From: Ilumatobacteraceae bacterium
Lineage (GTDB): Bacteria > Actinomycetota > Acidimicrobiia > Acidimicrobiales > Ilumatobacteraceae
Reading direction: 5' to 3'
Assembly: GCA_017859395.1 (NCBI GenBank)
Contig: JAFMNE010000020.1
Location: 1 to 41,971 of the forward strand
Length of the DNA stretch: 41,971 nucleotides
Shown here: positions 1 to 8,078 of the stretch, one piece after another
Numbering within the stretch: position 1 is the stretch's first letter
Layout of the letters: every line of letters begins with the position of its first letter
Program-made: the position numbers and the translations under genes
Notes under the pieces: generated by a model
Told to the model about the DNA's origin: nothing
The model's database searches: none
Seen by the model: only the letters and a program-made list of their open reading frames with translations

Positions 1-722
1 CGCAACACGCCACCGGGTGCAGCAGCAGTTGCGGCGGCAATGTCGTCTTCGGTGAGGTGGCGGCCAAGTTCGGTGATGATCACCCCGGGATGCACAGCGA
101 ACGCTTCAACGCCTTGCCCAGCGAGCCGGCGTTGCAATTCCACGGCGAACAAGATGTTGGCCGTCTTCGACTGGCCGTATGCGGTCCACTTCTCGTAGGA
201 GCCATCGGAGAACCACGGGTCGTCAAAACGCATCGGTGAACGATGATGTGCGCGTGAACTCAACGCGACGATGCGCGACGAGTCGGCAGCCAGCAGTGCT
301 GGTGCGATCAGCACAGTCATCAGGAAATGACCGAGATGATTGGTGCCGAACTGCAGCTCGAACCCGTCCTGCGTGGTGCCCTGAGGGCACGCCATGATGC
401 CGGCATTGTTGATCAACATGTCCATCTGGCTGTGACGTGCCAGGTACTCATCGGCAAAGCGGCGCACATCGGCCAACGAGGCCAACTCCAGCGACATCAT
501 CTCCACATCGTCATTACCGGTGGACGCACGCACCTGGTCGACCACGGCCCGGCCCTTGTCGAGGTCGCGCGCAGTGAAGGTAACGGCGCAGCCTTTGGCA
601 GCGAGGGCACGTACCGTCTCGGTACCGAGCCCACTGGATGCACCGGTGACAAGTGCTCGTCGACCACTCAGATCAATGCCGTCAAGTACTTCGTCGGTGG
701 TGGTGTCGTGTCCAAAGGTCAT
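1..722 (-). CDS. Short-chain dehydrogenase/reductase, 3' end outside window
   Basis: Predicted NAD(P)-dependent oxidoreductase of the retinol-dehydrogenase/WWOX-like SDR group. Seen: the glycine-rich cofactor motif TGASSGLG at residues 26-33, NNAG near residue 105, and the active-site YGQSK (Tyr182, Lys186), preceded by a Ser-containing ALSSRAHH strand. About 240 codons are present and the C-terminus runs off the window edge. The ATG at 722 is preceded by TACGGT (731-736 on the plus strand) at 8 bases, consistent with a leaderless or very short-leader transcript. The substrate cannot be told from sequence. The gene lies just downstream of the acyl-ACP desaturase on the same strand with a 72-base gap. 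Confidence 0.88.
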   Translation of the reverse strand, partial: MTFGHDTTTDEVLDGIDLSGRRALVTGASSGLGTETVRALAAKGCAVTFTARDLDKGRAVVDQVRASTGNDDVEMMSLELASLADVRRFADEYLARHSQMDMLINNAGIMACPQGTTQDGFELQFGTNHLGHFLMTVLIAPALLAADSSRIVALSSRAHHRSPMRFDDPWFSDGSYEKWTAYGQSKTANILFAVELQRRLAGQGVEAFAVHPGVIITELGRHLTEDDIAAATAAAPGGVL

Positions 723-794
723 GGAGCGGCACCGTACATGTGTAGGCATCTCCGCGCCCGACCGAAGCGGATGCGGTAGCGGACAGGTGCGCGA

Positions 795-1715
795 TCAGGC
801 AGGCGCGATCGCGGCGTGGCGGCGTTCCATTAGACGCTCGGCAACTCGTGCACTGCGATCCAGTCGTGACATCACCGCGTCGCGTGCCCGGCTTCCCACA
901 TCGCCGAGGCCCGACATCTTGTCGACAGCCCATTGGTGCAAGAGCACCGGCACCAGAATCTGTTGGTGGTGAATCGCCAGGTCGTAGATACCGGCAGTGG
1001 CAATGCGACGAGCGTGGGCCGCGAAGTCGCGGATGCCCACACCGGGCATCTCGAAACTGGTGACCTGACGCAACACCGCAGCCATCATCTGATCGGGCAC
1101 GACCGCGAAGGCCGCGGTTGCGAGATCACGGTAGAAGAGGTGATGCAGGTTCTCATCGGCCGCCACGCGACTCATCACGTCATGGCCGGCAGGGTCGCCG
1201 ATCATCGCGCCGGTGGTGCGGTGCGCGATACGCGTCGCCAGTTCCTGCAGCGACAGATACACCAAGGCATCACACACCGATTCAGGTTCGGGCACCTGAC
1301 CGGAACTGACCTGAGCCATGCGATCACGTTCGAGCGCCACCGGGTCGACGGCACGGGTGGTCATGAGGTAGCCGTAGATCGCCATGGAGTGCCGACCTTC
1401 TTCGGCGGTCCAACGGCGCACCCACTCACCCCATGCGCCGTCACGGCCAAGGGTGCCTTCAACGGTGCGGAAGTAGTACGGCAGGTTGTCCTCGGTGAGC
1501 AGGTTCACGATGAGCGATGACCGCACGGCGTCGTCGATCTGCGCGCCACCGAGGTCGGTATCGGCCTCGCTCCACGACCCGTCACGGTGTGCCCGACCAC
1601 GTTCGTACGGAACGTACTCATGGGGAAACCATTCACGCGAGCGTTCGATATGCCGCTCAAGTAGTCGTTCGACATCGCCGTCGAGCTCACGCAACAGATC
1701 CGTATCGGTCCCCAT
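795..1715 (-). CDS. Acyl-ACP desaturase (ferritin-like diiron, DesA family)
   Basis: Predicted soluble diiron desaturase that introduces a double bond into acyl-ACP, like mycobacterial DesA1/DesA2. Seen: 306 residues of helical ferritin-like sequence with the expected ligand-bearing segments in order: TEDNLPYYF, then EEGRHS, then a helix with LQELATR, then DENLHHLFY. These carry the Glu and His residues that bind the two irons in this family. The ATG is preceded by TAGGGT (1722-1727) at exactly 6 bases, the leaderless pattern seen across the window. Length fits the family. Electron donor and position of the double bond are unknown. Confidence 0.87.
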   Translation of the reverse strand: MGTDTDLLRELDGDVERLLERHIERSREWFPHEYVPYERGRAHRDGSWSEADTDLGGAQIDDAVRSSLIVNLLTEDNLPYYFRTVEGTLGRDGAWGEWVRRWTAEEGRHSMAIYGYLMTTRAVDPVALERDRMAQVSSGQVPEPESVCDALVYLSLQELATRIAHRTTGAMIGDPAGHDVMSRVAADENLHHLFYRDLATAAFAVVPDQMMAAVLRQVTSFEMPGVGIRDFAAHARRIATAGIYDLAIHHQQILVPVLLHQWAVDKMSGLGDVGSRARDAVMSRLDRSARVAERLMERRHAAIAPA

Positions 1716-1953
1716 ATGCGCACCCTAGGCGAACGGGGTACCCGATTGACAGCGACAGCAGTCACGCCCGTTTCCGCTCACCCGCTGTTACGGTGCGGGT
1801 GCCGTCCGGGTCTTCCGTGCGGTGGGTTCGCCGAGCGGGATGTGGTTCCTCCGGTCATCGTGAGCCACCCCCAGCCCGCATCGCACGCTGTGCTCATGCG
1901 CTAACTGAACCCACACGCCACCGTGTTCGGTGTGCAGAGACGGAGACCCTTCC

Positions 1954-3348
1954 ATGACCATGACCCCAGAGGCTGTCGCCTCCACAACCTTCGCCGACCT
2001 CGGAGTGCCCGAGTTCGTATGCAATGCGCTCGCGCGACGCGGTATCGAACGACCGTTCGAAATTCAGGCCGCCACCATTGCCGACACCTTGGCCGGCCGC
2101 GATGTGTGCGGTGCCGCACCCACTGGTTCGGGCAAGACCCTCGCATTTGGTGTGCCGTTGGTGGCGCTCACCGAGCGTGGCCGTGCGCATCATCCACGAG
2201 CTCTCGTGCTCTCCCCCACCCGCGAACTGGCCGACCAGATCGCCGACGAGATGTCCACCCTCTCGGGTCGCACAACCGTCGAGCCGGTCTATGGCGGCGT
2301 TGGCTACGGCAAGCAGATTGCCGCATTGAAACGCGGCGTCGACATTTTGGTGGCATGCCCCGGTCGCCTCGAAGATCTGATGGAACAGGGCATCGTCCGC
2401 CTCAACGAGGTGGAACGCGTTGTCATCGACGAAGCCGACCGTATGGCCGACATGGGCTTCATGCCCGCCGTACGGCGCATTCTCGACGCCACAACATCGC
2501 GCCAGCAGACCGTGTTGTTCTCGGCCACCCTGGACGGCGACGTTGGACGTCTTGTTGCCGAGTACCAGAACGACCCGGTGCGCCACGAGGTATCGGTTGA
2601 CGATGCCGACACCGTGCCCGCCGAGCACCTGTTCTGGACCCTTGGCCGCGACGAACGCCTCGGCGTGTTGTCAGAGGTTCTGCGCAGCACCTGGCCGGCC
2701 ATCGTGTTCTGTCGCACCCGTCACGGCGCAGATCGACTCGCCAAACAGTTGGCTCGTGACGGCATCATCGCCGTGCCAATTCATGGAGGGCGCAGCCAGC
2801 AGCAACGCACCCGTGCCCTTGCCGATTTCACCAACGGCCACGCACACGCGCTCATCGCCACCGATGTGGCCGCACGCGGAATCCATGTCGACGGCGTGGC
2901 CTGCGTGGTGCACTTCGATGTGCCCGAAGACCACAAGGCCTACATCCACCGGTCCGGTCGCACCGCGCGAGCGGGCCGCGGCGGTGTGGTGCTGTCGTTC
3001 ATCGAGCCGAACGGCAAGCGGTCCGCACGACGCATGCAACGCGAGGTCGGTATCGAGGCCGAAGTGACCGCGGCAGATCCGTCGGCGCTGTCGGCGTATC
3101 AGAACTACAGCCCTGCACCCACTCCGGCGCCAGCGCATTCCCCTGCCCCGAAGGGCAAGGGAGCGCCGCGCAATAAGGGCGGTAAGGGCCCGCGGAATGC
3201 CAAGGGCGGTCCGCGTCGTTCCTCGCCGGGCGCCGCACGTCAGGGGGCGCAACGACAGGGTGACTCCCGTCAAGGTGGCCCCCGCCGTAATGGACCCAAG
3301 GCCCAGGGCCGCACCCACCGCGGTGCGCGCCCAACTCAGCACACCTGA
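1954..3348 (+). CDS. DEAD-box ATP-dependent RNA helicase
   Basis: RNA helicase of the RhlE/DeaD type, 464 residues. Seen in order: Q-motif region with IQAATI, motif I APTGSGKT, motif Ia PTRELADQ, motif II DEAD, motif III SAT, and motif VI HRSGRTARAG. A basic, Gly/Arg/Lys-rich tail of roughly 90 residues follows, of the kind that gives general RNA binding. I chose ATG 1954 because GGAG at 1942-1945 sits 8 bases upstream; an in-frame GTG at 1930 would add 8 residues and bury that site. The helicase core is complete. Probable role in ribosome assembly or mRNA turnover (family knowledge, not shown here). Confidence 0.93.
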   Translation: MTMTPEAVASTTFADLGVPEFVCNALARRGIERPFEIQAATIADTLAGRDVCGAAPTGSGKTLAFGVPLVALTERGRAHHPRALVLSPTRELADQIADEMSTLSGRTTVEPVYGGVGYGKQIAALKRGVDILVACPGRLEDLMEQGIVRLNEVERVVIDEADRMADMGFMPAVRRILDATTSRQQTVLFSATLDGDVGRLVAEYQNDPVRHEVSVDDADTVPAEHLFWTLGRDERLGVLSEVLRSTWPAIVFCRTRHGADRLAKQLARDGIIAVPIHGGRSQQQRTRALADFTNGHAHALIATDVAARGIHVDGVACVVHFDVPEDHKAYIHRSGRTARAGRGGVVLSFIEPNGKRSARRMQREVGIEAEVTAADPSALSAYQNYSPAPTPAPAHSPAPKGKGAPRNKGGKGPRNAKGGPRRSSPGAARQGAQRQGDSRQGGPRRNGPKAQGRTHRGARPTQHT

Positions 3349-3361
3349 TGCACGTGATGTC

Positions 3362-4189
3362 ATGAGGTTTGCCAATGTCGCCGGCCGCGCATCGGTGGTC
3401 ATCGACGACACAGTCGTCGATCTGGCTGAGGCCACCGATGGGCGCATTGGCCCCGACCCGATGGACATCTATCGCTCATGGGACGATGCGCTCCAGATCA
3501 GTCGTGGTCTTGGCCCGTCATCAACGCCGCTTGACCTTGACCAGCTCGGCTGTCCAGTGCCGATGCCGCGACAGGTCTTCGCCATTGGTTTGAACTATCG
3601 CCGTCACGCCGAAGAGGCCGGCATGGCCGTGCCGACTAAACCGGCGACATTCACCAAGTTTCCATCATCGCTTGCGGGACCCTTCGACGACGTCACCGTC
3701 ATCGGCGACGCCACCGACTGGGAGGTGGAACTGGTGGTGGTGATTGGACGCACCGCCGACCGGGTGGCTCACGACGACGCCTGGTCGCATGTGGCTGGTC
3801 TTACCGTTGGCCAAGACATCAGCGACCGCTACCTGCAGATGGCTGCGGGAGCGCAGTTTTCGCTCGGTAAATCACACCGCGGCTTCGGGCCCATGGGTCC
3901 GTGGGTGGTGAGTATCGATGAGTTCGATGACCCATCCGACCTATCACTGGGCTGCTCGATCGACGGCGAGGTGGTGCAAGACGCCCGTACCAGAGACCTC
4001 ATCTTCGATGTCCCGACCCTGATTGAGGAGTTGTCGTCGGTGCTCACTCTGTGGCCCGGCGATGTGATTTTCACCGGCACACCCAGCGGTGTGGGCATGG
4101 GCTACTCGCCACCACGAGCCCTTGCTCCGGGCAACGTGATCGAAACCTGGATCGACGGCATCGGCACGATGCGCAACCGCTGCGTGTGA
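3362..4189 (+). CDS. Fumarylacetoacetate hydrolase family protein
   Basis: 275-residue FAH-fold enzyme (hydrolase, decarboxylase or isomerase of 2-oxo/beta-diketo acids). Seen: an N-terminal lid domain, then GLNYRRHAEE, the metal-binding DWEVELVVVIG, QDISDR, the lysine-containing KSHRGFGPMG, and TGTPSGVGMG near the C-terminus, all standard for the family. The start is set at ATG 3362, where MRFANV begins the family-like N-terminus; the reading frame is open further upstream but overlaps the helicase. The gene begins 13 bases after the helicase stop, so the two may be cotranscribed. The exact substrate is not predictable. Confidence 0.9.
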   Translation: MRFANVAGRASVVIDDTVVDLAEATDGRIGPDPMDIYRSWDDALQISRGLGPSSTPLDLDQLGCPVPMPRQVFAIGLNYRRHAEEAGMAVPTKPATFTKFPSSLAGPFDDVTVIGDATDWEVELVVVIGRTADRVAHDDAWSHVAGLTVGQDISDRYLQMAAGAQFSLGKSHRGFGPMGPWVVSIDEFDDPSDLSLGCSIDGEVVQDARTRDLIFDVPTLIEELSSVLTLWPGDVIFTGTPSGVGMGYSPPRALAPGNVIETWIDGIGTMRNRCV

Positions 4190-4252
4190 CCACACCTGCA
4201 CCCGCGGCGCATATCGACCTCAAAAAGCAGCACCTCAGCGTCACTGGTGCGG

Positions 4253-5716
4253 TCACACGCGCTGGCGTGCCTCAGCTGTGCGCGACATGTTCCGAAGCAT
4301 GCCTTCAAACACGATCCCGTGGAAGGGCCACACCGACCACCAATAGATTTTGCCGGCGATACCTCGTGGTGTGAACGTCGCGCGCTGGAAGATACGAGAA
4401 CCGGCGCCGTCCGACTCAACACGGAATTCAAGCCACGCTCGTCCGGGAAGACGCATCTCGGCTCGCAAACGCAGGAGGTGTCCGGGTTCGAGTGCTTCCA
4501 CCCGCCAGAAGTCGAGGGCTTCGCCAACATGCAAATAGTCGGGATCACGACGACCTCTCCGCAGGCCGACTCCGCCGATAAGACGATCAAGAAAACCACG
4601 CACCGCCCAAGCCAGCGGGAACGAGTACCAGCCTCGCTCACCGCCGATGCCCTCTACCACTTTCCATACATCCATGGGCGATGCATCGACGTGGCGGTCG
4701 CGTTCATCTATCTCAACATCGCCCCCGGCCCATACTGGATCACTCGGGAGCGGATCGGACGGGGCATTCGGCCACGACGCATCTGACCATCGGGTCTCGA
4801 CCGATCCCTGCTGGATTTTCTCGAGCGCTAATCTCACCGCCTCGTCATATCCGATCGGTGTCAAACCAATCAGGGCCTGCAGGTCACGCTCGCGTGGCAC
4901 CACCGAGTTACGAAGAGACTCCACAAGAGGCACCGCAATTGCACGAGGTACCGGCGTCACAATATTCACCCAGTGGCTTGACAGCCTGGGGGTCAGAACC
5001 GGGATCGGGATGATCAATCGTCGACCAAGTCCGGCAACACGCGCGTACCGATGCATCATGTCCCGATAGGTCATGACTTCTGGGCCTGCGATATCAAATT
5101 GCCGATTCAACCCATCCGGTAAATCAACGGCGGCAATCAGACAACGTAGAACGTCGCGCACTGCGATCGGGGCAACCTTGCTGTCGACCCATCGTGGCGT
5201 CACCATGGCTGGGAGTCGCTCCGTCAAGTAGCGAAGCATCTCAAACGAGGCGCTCCCCGATCCGATGATCACCCCCGCCTGGAGTACGACGGCCGGGACG
5301 GATGAGTCAAGGAAAATTTGCCCAACCTCTGCTCGCGACGCGAGATGTTTGGATACGTCTTCGGTGTCAGGCGGGATGATCCCGCCGAGGTACACGATCC
5401 GCTTCACACCCGCACGTCGCGCAGCACCAACGACGTTGACCGCGCCGCGACGGTCCGAGTCACTGAAGTCGCCGGCCGTGCCAATTGAGTGCACCAGATA
5501 GAACACCGTGTCAACACCGACACACGCCGATTCAACAGATCCGGCATCTAAGACATCGCCCCTGAGGATTTCAGCGTGTGTTGCCCACGGAACCCCGGAG
5601 AATTTGGTGGGATCACGCGCGAGGCAGACGACGTCGTAGCCAAGGTTGATGAGAGATGGCGCAAGGCGACCTCCGACGTACCCGCTCGCTCCTGCGATCA
5701 GGATTCGTCGCTGCAT
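4253..5716 (-). CDS. NAD(P)-binding SDR-family protein with C-terminal DUF2867 domain
   Basis: 487 residues in two parts. Residues about 1-300 form an atypical SDR/NmrA-like Rossmann domain (AGASGYVGGRL near the start, VFYLVHS, YLGGI). Residues about 330-485 match the DUF2867 pattern: WYSFPLAW, PDYLHVGEALDFWRVE, LRAEMRLPGRAWLEF and a tryptophan-rich IYWWSVWPFHGIVFEGML end. The pairing of these domains is common in bacteria; the reaction is unknown. ATG 5716 is preceded by TACGCT (5723-5728) at exactly 6 bases, a leaderless signature. The gene runs away from the neighbouring tRNA. Confidence 0.88.
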   Translation of the reverse strand: MQRRILIAGASGYVGGRLAPSLINLGYDVVCLARDPTKFSGVPWATHAEILRGDVLDAGSVESACVGVDTVFYLVHSIGTAGDFSDSDRRGAVNVVGAARRAGVKRIVYLGGIIPPDTEDVSKHLASRAEVGQIFLDSSVPAVVLQAGVIIGSGSASFEMLRYLTERLPAMVTPRWVDSKVAPIAVRDVLRCLIAAVDLPDGLNRQFDIAGPEVMTYRDMMHRYARVAGLGRRLIIPIPVLTPRLSSHWVNIVTPVPRAIAVPLVESLRNSVVPRERDLQALIGLTPIGYDEAVRLALEKIQQGSVETRWSDASWPNAPSDPLPSDPVWAGGDVEIDERDRHVDASPMDVWKVVEGIGGERGWYSFPLAWAVRGFLDRLIGGVGLRRGRRDPDYLHVGEALDFWRVEALEPGHLLRLRAEMRLPGRAWLEFRVESDGAGSRIFQRATFTPRGIAGKIYWWSVWPFHGIVFEGMLRNMSRTAEARQRV

Positions 5717-5801
5717 GAGCCAAGCGTACGACGCCCTCGACCCAGATGTGTTTCCGCGCAGATTGCCCAGTTGGCCACAGCAGGCGGGGACCCTACGCCG
5801 G

Positions 5802-5874
5802 CGCCCCCGGCACGACTCGAACGTGCGACCTGCGGTTTAGGAAACCGTTGCTCTATCCACTGAGCTACGGGGGC
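5802..5874 (-). tRNA. tRNA-Arg (anticodon CCT)
   Basis: Folds as a 73-base cloverleaf on the minus strand: 7-bp acceptor (GCCCCCG/CGGGGGC), D stem GCTC/GAGC, anticodon stem around the loop TTCCTAA giving anticodon CCT, a 5-base variable loop, and T arm GCACG-TTCGAGT-CGTGC. The discriminator base is G, and the 3' CCA is not encoded. It would read AGG codons. The first pair at the base of the anticodon stem is a mismatch (A-C), which is tolerated in tRNAs. Confidence 0.93.
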
Positions 5875-5969
5875 GGGGATGGCCCGAAACGTGGTCCGAA
5901 ATTCGGACACAGCGCGTTGGGTTACCGACCGTTGAGGTTAGCGGGGAAGCTTGTTAGCTCGAAGAGCGA

Positions 5970-6280
5970 TCATCGGCCGGCGAATACCTGACGGTCGGTG
6001 AGGTCCTCTGTCTCAGTGCGAATCGAACGACCCGCGTTGGTCAGCCCTCCTCCGCTGTCGACGATGCCGTGCTGGCCGAACCGAGAGACCGCAGCCTCAA
6101 GATGCCGACGCTCCCAACCTTGCCACTGCTCGAACAACTCCAGTTCGATACCGCGCTCGGCGGTAGGCAGCACCGCCGCCTCCAGACTGTCGATGCCGAA
6201 CACGGCTAGGGCAGCCACGTGACCATCGCTGCGTTGCTCACGGACCGTCGTGCACCACTGCCACTCGTCCTGCACCCCGA
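5970..6280 (-). pseudogene. Remnant of a SCO6745/SalK-family gene (C-terminal part)
   Basis: The minus strand encodes a stretch that resembles the C-terminal third of actinobacterial SCO6745-family proteins: REQRSDGHVAAL, then a linker, then WERRHLEAAVSRFGQHGIVD, GLTNAGRSIRTETEDLTDR. I recognise the RxHRxDGHVAAL and LTxAGRxLRxxIExxTDR patterns from memory of the family. Full-length members are about 250-290 residues. Here the similarity begins abruptly near 6280, next to the start of the divergent GNAT-AAA gene, and ends early at a stop at 5970. No N-terminal two thirds is visible, so I call it a decayed fragment. It could alternatively be a short expressed ORF. Confidence 0.5.
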
Positions 6281-6300
6281 TGGTCGGGGTAGCGTGGTGC

Positions 6301-7569
6301 ATGGCGTTACAAATCTGCGATCTTAAGCCGACCGACATCGGCGCCGCGGTTCGCCTGCTGGAGGAAATCCGTCAGCTCCCCGACAGCACCCCGATCGAGA
6401 TCGATCAATTCATCACCGAGGTCAACGACGGAGCCGTCGTCGTCGTGGCTCTCGCCGAAGGCGCACTCGTAGGACTCGCGAGCGCACGTGTTGCCGGCGA
6501 CCGAGCTTGGACCCAATTCCTCGCGATATCGCCCTCCTGGAGAAAACAAGGAATCGGCTCCGCCCTCACGAATGGGCTGGAGAGTCGCCTCCTCCACCTC
6601 GGCGTCCGTAGAGTCTCCGCGCTCCTCGAACCCGGTCGTCTCGGTGAACGAGCGCTCGTCAACCGCGGATACGTCCCGACGACGGGAATGGTGCTGTACG
6701 AGAAGTCGCTCTCATTTGAACCTAGCGAGGTCCGCATCATCGACAAGTGGGGTGGCCAAATCCTCGACACCGATCTCTGGTCACAACTCGCGGGGATGGA
6801 GCGAGAGAAGTCGCTGATCGACCAGCGGATCGTGGCACCACTCGCGAATCCAACGGTCGCCTCCGAGGTGGGGCTGCGACTCCCGGGGACCGTGCTGATG
6901 TTCGGCCCTCCCGGAACCGGCAAGACCACCTTCGCCCGAGGCCTCGCGAGCCGACTTGAGTGGCCCTTCGTGGAGCTGCTGCCATCGAAGCTGGCGAGCG
7001 GCGAGGGTCGCCTCGCCGGCGAGTTGCGTGAAGCTCTCATCGAACTCGGGCATCTCGAACACGTCGTCATCTTCATCGACGAGTTCGACGAGATCGCGCC
7101 GGCGCGGGAGAGCAGCCCCGCCTCCGCCGGGGTGGTCAACGAACTCCTGAAGTCGATTCCGGAACTTCGACGACGGCCCGGCAAGTTGTTGGTATGTGCC
7201 ACCAATTTCGTGGAGACCATTGACCCAGCGGTACTGCGACCCGGGCGATTCGATCTCCTCATCGGTATCGGCCCACCAGACTTGGATGCCCTCAGAGCTC
7301 TGTGGGCTCAGTCCCTCGGCGCGATGAGGGTTCACTCCGACGTCGACATCGATGCCGTGGCCGACCGGTGCGTCGGATTCACACCCGGTGATGTCGACCT
7401 CGCCGCCCAACGCGCTGCCTCCCTCGCGTTCTCACGGGCAAGCGAAGGTGGAGACACCGTGGTCACTACAGCGGACATCGACGACGCGGTCGAGCGAACC
7501 AGCCCATCCGTCACCCGCAAGATGTACGACACCTTCCGTTCCGAAGTCGCTGCCTTCGAACGTATCTAG
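6301..7569 (+). CDS. GNAT N-acetyltransferase fused to AAA+ ATPase
   Basis: 422 residues. Residues about 1-140 are a GNAT domain, with the acetyl-CoA pyrophosphate loop RKQGIGSAL near residue 81. Residues about 165-420 are a classical AAA+ module: Walker A GPPGTGKTT (about 202-210), Walker B VIFIDEFDE (about 258-265), sensor-1 CATN, and an arginine-finger/SRH segment LRPGRFDLLIGIG, followed by the C-terminal lid ending in VTRKMYDTF. The AAA part looks like the FtsH/Cdc48 group without a protease. Start ATG 6301 is supported by TAGCGT at 6290-6295, five bases upstream. Flanking sequence holds two gene remnants. The acetyl acceptor and remodelling target are unknown. Confidence 0.87.
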   Translation: MALQICDLKPTDIGAAVRLLEEIRQLPDSTPIEIDQFITEVNDGAVVVVALAEGALVGLASARVAGDRAWTQFLAISPSWRKQGIGSALTNGLESRLLHLGVRRVSALLEPGRLGERALVNRGYVPTTGMVLYEKSLSFEPSEVRIIDKWGGQILDTDLWSQLAGMEREKSLIDQRIVAPLANPTVASEVGLRLPGTVLMFGPPGTGKTTFARGLASRLEWPFVELLPSKLASGEGRLAGELREALIELGHLEHVVIFIDEFDEIAPARESSPASAGVVNELLKSIPELRRRPGKLLVCATNFVETIDPAVLRPGRFDLLIGIGPPDLDALRALWAQSLGAMRVHSDVDIDAVADRCVGFTPGDVDLAAQRAASLAFSRASEGGDTVVTTADIDDAVERTSPSVTRKMYDTFRSEVAAFERI

Positions 7570-7611
7570 TGGCGCGCGGTTCGCTCAGGGCATTGTGCCT
7601 AACGTGCGATC

Positions 7612-7825
7612 GTGCAGATCCAGATCACCGGCGATGCCCAAGACCCCAACGAACTCGTCCACTTCTAGAACGCAGGCCCTCGGCTACCGAAAGGAGCACA
7701 ACGACGGCTTCGTCCACCAGATAATCGCCGCTAGCAAGATCAGCGAGGACGATGTCGTGGAGGTGCGCGACCACCTCCAGTTCCACGACGGCGCCACGGG
7801 GCCGGTGGATGGCAACTTGGAGTGA
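7612..7825 (+). pseudogene. Small gene broken by a frameshift
   Basis: A GTG at 7612 is preceded by TAACGT (7600-7605) at exactly 6 bases, the same promoter/start layout as intact genes in the window. It opens MQIQITGDAQDPNELVHF and stops at TAG 7666. Another frame continues with coding-like sequence (ALGYRKEHNDGFVHQII to GPVDGNLE) to a stop at 7823-7825. Joined, this would be a protein of about 70 residues, so I read it as a frameshifted gene, or a sequencing error. I do not recognise the protein. I see no gene from 7826 to 8078. Confidence 0.4.
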
Positions 7826-8078
7826 AACTTGCCGTCTGATGCGCACGCCACTGGTCACGTTGAGCCTCAGCGAAGGGCGTTACTGAGTTGAGCTCAACCG
7901 AGGAGTGGTACTCGCCGTGCTCTATGGCTCGGCGATGGTCACTCCTGAAAACAGGCTCACGACTGCTGCGGCAAGGCAGGCCGACATCGCAACTCGACGC
8001 GACTGGTGCCGTTGGCGGAACATAGGCGCATGAAAAAACGCGTGGGTATCCCCGCGAGCCCGACAACCGGTCCCTCGA

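Noticed and set aside
1894-2628. 244-codon minus-strand frame opposite the helicase
   Set aside because: It lies wholly antisense to conserved helicase motifs I-III and has no family-like sequence.
5802-5874. tRNA-Arg as an attachment site for an integrated element
   Set aside because: No integrase gene is present, I saw no repeat of the tRNA 3' end nearby, and the odd segment lies on the 5' side of the tRNA rather than the 3' side.
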